From UBA7672 sp040398465 (GTDB taxonomy: Bacteria; Pseudomonadota; Alphaproteobacteria; Caulobacterales; Hyphomonadaceae), in assembly GCA_040398465.1 (NCBI GenBank), contig JBBAUA010000010.1, positions 1 through 64,000 of the forward strand: DNA of 64,000 nt, read 5' to 3'. The notes under the pieces are model-generated. The model saw only the letters and a list, made by a program, of their open reading frames with translations, was not told the origin of the DNA and did not search any database. Both the position numbers and the translations under genes were made by a program. Shown piece after piece: positions 60,823-64,000 of this stretch (within the stretch, counting starts at the first letter, position 1; each line of letters begins with the position of its first letter).

Positions 60823-61220
60823 TTCCGCTGCCGAAAGTCCAGCTCAATGCCAGCGACATTTATGGCCTGCCGATCAACGATGTGGCTGGCTTGTCCGTCG
60901 ATCGCGCGGACCTCACCTACCACATCTGTCACCAGAGCCGCTTCGAGGCGGACAGGCGGACATTCAACCCCATGCAGCAGGCCTCGCCCTGTGAGATGTC
61001 GGACATGCGCCTAGATGTCATCGGGCTGGGTGGCGGCAACATCGATTTTGGACTGTTCGCCAGGAACATCTTCAATGAGGAAGCCTGCATTCCCGGACAG
61101 CAGGGCGTGCTGAACTCCGCTCCCAACGGGACGTTCGGCATCGTGGGAATCAGCGGCACCCTTCAATGCATCCCGCTACCACCTCGCATGGCCGCCGCAA
61201 GCCTGCAGGTCTCGTTCTGA
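60780..61220 (+). pseudogene. C-terminal fragment of a TonB-dependent receptor
   Basis: The frame from 60780 to 61220 encodes barrel-like sequence: AGRVDLSGTPFPLPKVQLNA, ADLTYHICHQSRFEADRRTF, NIDFGLFARNIFNEEACIPG and the final strand PPRMAAASLQVSF. This ends as TonB receptors do, with a hydrophobic strand finishing in Phe. The plug, signal and most of the barrel are missing. An ATG at 60882 is in frame, but no complete gene is present. It overlaps the CDGSH frame on the other strand by about 40 bases, which suggests a deletion joining two former genes. Confidence 0.6.
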
Positions 61221-61422
61221 AAAGGGCGAACAACTTCAGGCCGCCACTGGGCAACCCAGCTTACCCTACGGCCGACATGCGATCCTGTCGTTTCAGATAG
61301 ACTCGCGCCGCACACAATGTCCCACGGTGCTTGGGCTCCCGGGATAAGTTGCGTGCACCCACTGTGCGAGCGGCAATCGACGGGTACACTGGCCTGCAAG
61401 AGGATGTAAAAAGGGTGCGGCC

Positions 61423-62211
61423 ATGGCCTACAAGACGATTGAACTTGAGCGCGATGGCGATGTCGCAATCATCCGGCTCAATGATCCTGCGACGCTGAAT
61501 GCCGTCACCGTGACAATGATCGAGGAGATCGATGCAGCGCTCGACGAGATCAACGGCGCGGCGCGGTCCATGGTGTTGACGGGAGCCGGGCGCGCGTTTT
61601 GCTCTGGCGCCAATCTTTCGGCCGGCATGGGTGATCGCAAGAGCGACGGACCGTATGACTCGGGCAGCGTGCTCGAGAGCCACATCAATCCGCTGATGCT
61701 TCGCCTGCGCGACGTGCCATTCCCGTGGGTATCTGCGGTGAAGGGCTCGGCGGCGGGCGTGGGCTGTTCGTTCGCGCTGGCGGCGGACATCGTGGTCTGC
61801 GGCGAGAGCGCCTTCTTCCTTCAGGCCTTCGCGCGGATCGGCCTTGTGCCGGATGGCGGCTCCAGCTGGATCCTGGCTAACAGCATCGGCCGGGCCCGGG
61901 CGATGGAGATGATGCTGCTGGGTGAACGCATTCCGGCTGCGAAGGCGCTGGAGTGGGGGATGATAAACCGGCTCGTACCGGATGAACAGCTGATGCCGGC
62001 CGCGCTGGACCTGGCGAAGGCGCTGGCCGCGGGCCCAACACAGGCGCTGGGGATGATTCGGCGGATGGCGTGGTCAGCAGCGAACGCCTCGTTCGAAGAC
62101 GCCATGAAGACTGAACGCAACAACCAGCGCCACGCGGGGCAGACGAAGGATCACCGGGAAGGCGTGACGGCCTTCCTCGCGAAGCGCCCGGCGCAATTCA
62201 CCGGCCTTTAG
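61423..62211 (+). CDS. Enoyl-CoA hydratase family protein
   Basis: A 262-residue crotonase-fold enzyme. The oxyanion segments are VLTGAGRAFCSGANLSAGMG and VKGSAAGVGCSFALAADIVV. The usual Glu-containing stretch reads FARIGLVPDGGSSWILANSI, where the second acid of true hydratases is replaced by Asp-Gly-Gly. This is as in PaaG-type isomerases. It starts after a short gap and is followed 19 bases later by the acyl-CoA dehydrogenase gene, so they form one operon for acyl-CoA breakdown. Confidence 0.85.
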   Translation: MAYKTIELERDGDVAIIRLNDPATLNAVTVTMIEEIDAALDEINGAARSMVLTGAGRAFCSGANLSAGMGDRKSDGPYDSGSVLESHINPLMLRLRDVPFPWVSAVKGSAAGVGCSFALAADIVVCGESAFFLQAFARIGLVPDGGSSWILANSIGRARAMEMMLLGERIPAAKALEWGMINRLVPDEQLMPAALDLAKALAAGPTQALGMIRRMAWSAANASFEDAMKTERNNQRHAGQTKDHREGVTAFLAKRPAQFTGL

Positions 62212-62230
62212 GTTCGGGACATGACCACGC

Positions 62231-63412
62231 ATGAATCTCGATCTTGAGCCCGCCGACCTCGCCTTTCGCGACGAAGTCCGCACCTTCCTGAAGGAGAACC
62301 TGCCGCCCGAGCTGGCCGAGGCTGGCCGCCGCGTGACGAGCGTCTTCGCCGATCCTGCCTTCACGCTTCCATGGCAACGGATCCTGCATGCCCGCGGTTG
62401 GGCCGCCGCACATTGGCCGGTCGAACATGGCGGACTCGGTTGGAGCGAGGTGCAGCGCTATGTTTTTGCCGCCGAGTGCGCGCGCTTCAACGCGCCGAGT
62501 CTCGCGCCCATGGGGCTGCGGATGGTCGGCCCCTGCATCATGGGATACGGCACTGACGAACAGAAGCGCACGCTGCTGCCGCGCATTCTTTCGGGCGAGG
62601 ACTACTGGTGCCAGGGTTACTCTGAGCCGGGTTCGGGCTCCGACCTCGCAAGCCTTCGCACACGGGCCGACCCGGATGGCGAGGACTACATCCTGAATGG
62701 TTCGAAGATCTGGACGACGCATGCGCATTTCGCCAACCGCATGTTTGGTCTCGTGCGCACGCGCTTCGAAGGCAAGCCGCAGGCAGGCATCACCTTCCTA
62801 CTGATCGACATGAGGGCGCCGGGCGTCACGGTGAAGCCGATCGTGACGCTTGCGGGCGAGCACGAGCTGAATGCCGTGTTCTTCGATAATGTGCGCGTAC
62901 CCAAGTCCAACCGACTGGGCGAAGAGAATGATGGCTGGACCGTAGCGAAATACCTGCTGGAGTTCGAACGCGGCGGACAATACGCGCCCGCGCTGAAAGT
63001 GCGGCTGCAGCAGTTGCGAGCGACGGCGCGAGACACTGTCCCCGCGGGCGAAGGCCTGTGGCGCCGGTTGGCCGAGGCCGAAGCGGCCGTAGACGCCATC
63101 GAAATCACCGAGCATCGCGTGATGTCAGCACTGTCCTTCGGCCGGAACCCGGGCCCGATGTCGTCCATGCTCAAGACACAGGGCACGGAGATGCAGCAAG
63201 TCATCGAGGAGATCGCTGTCGAGATAACCGGCGCCTATGCGGCCGTAGACCACCTTGAGGTGCGTGAGCGTGGCTCGAACCAGGCGCCGATCGGACCGGA
63301 AGGTCAGTGCGAGGCGATGGCGCGTTATCTGAATGGCCGCGCGGCATCGATCTACGGCGGCTCGAACGAGATCCAGCGCGGTCTCATCGCGAGGCTGATG
63401 CTCGGCCTTTAG
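62231..63412 (+). CDS. Acyl-CoA dehydrogenase
   Basis: A 393-residue flavoprotein that makes the first double bond in acyl-CoA breakdown. It has QGYSEPGSGSDLASLRTRAD (FAD/substrate loop), DYILNGSKIWTTHAHFANRM, and the C-terminal AAVDHLEVRERGSNQAPIGP. The last part RAASIYGGSNEIQRGLIARL is the family's GGSNEIQR motif, where the base is a Glu placed elsewhere or in this loop. It follows the crotonase gene closely and they are probably co-transcribed. Chain-length preference is not clear. Confidence 0.9.
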   Translation: MNLDLEPADLAFRDEVRTFLKENLPPELAEAGRRVTSVFADPAFTLPWQRILHARGWAAAHWPVEHGGLGWSEVQRYVFAAECARFNAPSLAPMGLRMVGPCIMGYGTDEQKRTLLPRILSGEDYWCQGYSEPGSGSDLASLRTRADPDGEDYILNGSKIWTTHAHFANRMFGLVRTRFEGKPQAGITFLLIDMRAPGVTVKPIVTLAGEHELNAVFFDNVRVPKSNRLGEENDGWTVAKYLLEFERGGQYAPALKVRLQQLRATARDTVPAGEGLWRRLAEAEAAVDAIEITEHRVMSALSFGRNPGPMSSMLKTQGTEMQQVIEEIAVEITGAYAAVDHLEVRERGSNQAPIGPEGQCEAMARYLNGRAASIYGGSNEIQRGLIARLMLGL

Positions 63413-63480
63413 CTCCGGAAGAACGCAATCTTCAGGCCCAGCTTGTCGCTGATCGGCACGACAAGCTTTGATACGCGTCC

Positions 63481-64000
63481 CTACTCTGTCGCAACGACGC
63501 GAAAGCCGATCGCCGTATCGCGTGTCGTCGGCGAAAGTCGGCTGCGATTGGCGATCCGCAGGTCGCCGGGATTTGCGCGCCATCCTCCGCCCCTGATAAC
63601 CCGCTGGCAATTGCCTGAGACAACAGCCGAGCCATCGCGTGGAGCAGCTGCGAAGCTGTTGACATAGCAATCCTCAACCCACTCTGCGACGTTGCCCGTC
63701 ACATACTGCAGGCCGAACCCATTCGGCTCGCCTGAGCCGGTCTCCGCCGTCTTGCCTGTCGGGACGCGGGCGGCTTCAAACCGGTCGCCCCACCAGTATG
63801 CCGTACCGGTTCCGCCGCGGGCCGCATATTCCCATTCGGCCTCGGTCGGCAGTCGATAGGATTTGCCCGTTTTCTTGCTCAGCCAGCGAACATAGCCTTG
63901 CGCGTCGTTCCACGACACCATGATGACTGGGCGAGCGCCACGGCCCCAGCTTCTGTCGGTCGGCGTGTAGTTGCTGCATCCGCCCGCAGCGACACATGCT
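63481..64000 (-). CDS. FGE-sulfatase (SUMF1) family protein, partial
   Basis: The last 172 or so residues of a formylglycine-generating-enzyme-like protein; the start lies beyond the right edge. It has RPVIMVSWNDAQGYVRWLSK, LPTEAEWEYAARGGTGTAYW, GLQYVTGNVAEWVEDCY, VIRGGGWRANPGDLRIANRS and GFRVVATE. These are typical of the FGE domain. The visible Cys residues (CVAAGGC, DCY, GNC) do not lie in the order of the two active-site Cys of true FGE, so it may be a non-catalytic or different enzyme of the family. It is convergent with the acyl-CoA dehydrogenase gene. Confidence 0.85.
   Translation of the reverse strand, partial: ACVAAGGCSNYTPTDRSWGRGARPVIMVSWNDAQGYVRWLSKKTGKSYRLPTEAEWEYAARGGTGTAYWWGDRFEAARVPTGKTAETGSGEPNGFGLQYVTGNVAEWVEDCYVNSFAAAPRDGSAVVSGNCQRVIRGGGWRANPGDLRIANRSRLSPTTRDTAIGFRVVATE

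Overview
The window is about 64 kb of GC-rich DNA from an alphaproteobacterium. It is most likely a member of Caulobacterales close to Hyphomonadaceae or Caulobacteraceae. This rests on the gene content and order of the flagellar block: FlbD, SciP (DUF1153), and fliF-fliG-fliH-fliN-flbD-flhA in the Caulobacter order, with a CtrA-type box before fliF and sigma-54 promoters before the late flagellar genes. Two runs of exactly 100 N (45201-45300 and 58061-58160) show it is a scaffolded draft assembly.

Layout. 0.3-2.5 kb: a membrane-anchored alpha/beta hydrolase, a long intergenic stretch with a 15-bp inverted repeat, and a small unknown gene. 2.6-19.5 kb: flagellar block. The basal-body, switch, export and regulatory genes fliF-fliG-fliH-fliN-flbD-flhA-flhF-flhG read leftward as a tightly packed operon. 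sciP and flgE follow, then fliK-flgD, also leftward. flgK-flgL read rightward from a divergent sigma-54 promoter. 19.5-34 kb: mixed metabolic and envelope genes. These include a LEH/SnoaL-like protein, a tannase-family esterase, a PQQ-type sugar dehydrogenase lipoprotein, mnmA, a DUF5675 protein with a membrane tail, a crotonase, two baeRF-type 'host attachment' proteins, thiolase-RidA, an endonuclease V-like protein and a zinc alcohol dehydrogenase. 34-40.6 kb: DUF2332 protein and the glycine-cleavage operon gcvT-gcvH-paiB-gcvPA-gcvPB, preceded by a tandem glycine riboswitch. 40.8-49.3 kb: FkbM methyltransferase, a degenerate response regulator, an epoxide-hydrolase-like enzyme, panD, a SIMPL lipoprotein (cut by a gap), a chemoreceptor, a porin-like protein and small envelope proteins. 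49.5-54.9 kb: one 5.4-kb gene for a protein built almost wholly of about 220 octapeptide repeats. 55-64 kb: lipid and acyl-CoA metabolism (two thiolase-family proteins, crotonase, acyl-CoA dehydrogenase), a two-domain beta-propeller phytase lipoprotein, a truncated CDGSH protein abutting a TonB-receptor remnant, and a partial FGE-sulfatase-family gene.

How parts work together. The flagellar block looks like the Caulobacter hierarchy. CtrA would switch on the fliF operon, which carries flbD. FlbD with sigma-54 would then drive the hook, hook-length and hook-filament-junction genes from the divergent fliK/flgK region. SciP, beside fliF, would antagonise CtrA. The gcv operon appears to be controlled by glycine through a riboswitch whose 3' end can pair with the gcvT ribosome-binding site.

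The least explained object is the octapeptide-repeat gene. Other points worth checking are paiB inside a riboswitch-controlled gcv operon, the response regulator without a phospho-acceptor, and the CDGSH/TonB-receptor junction. All function calls come from reading motifs and family resemblance by eye; no database search was possible.
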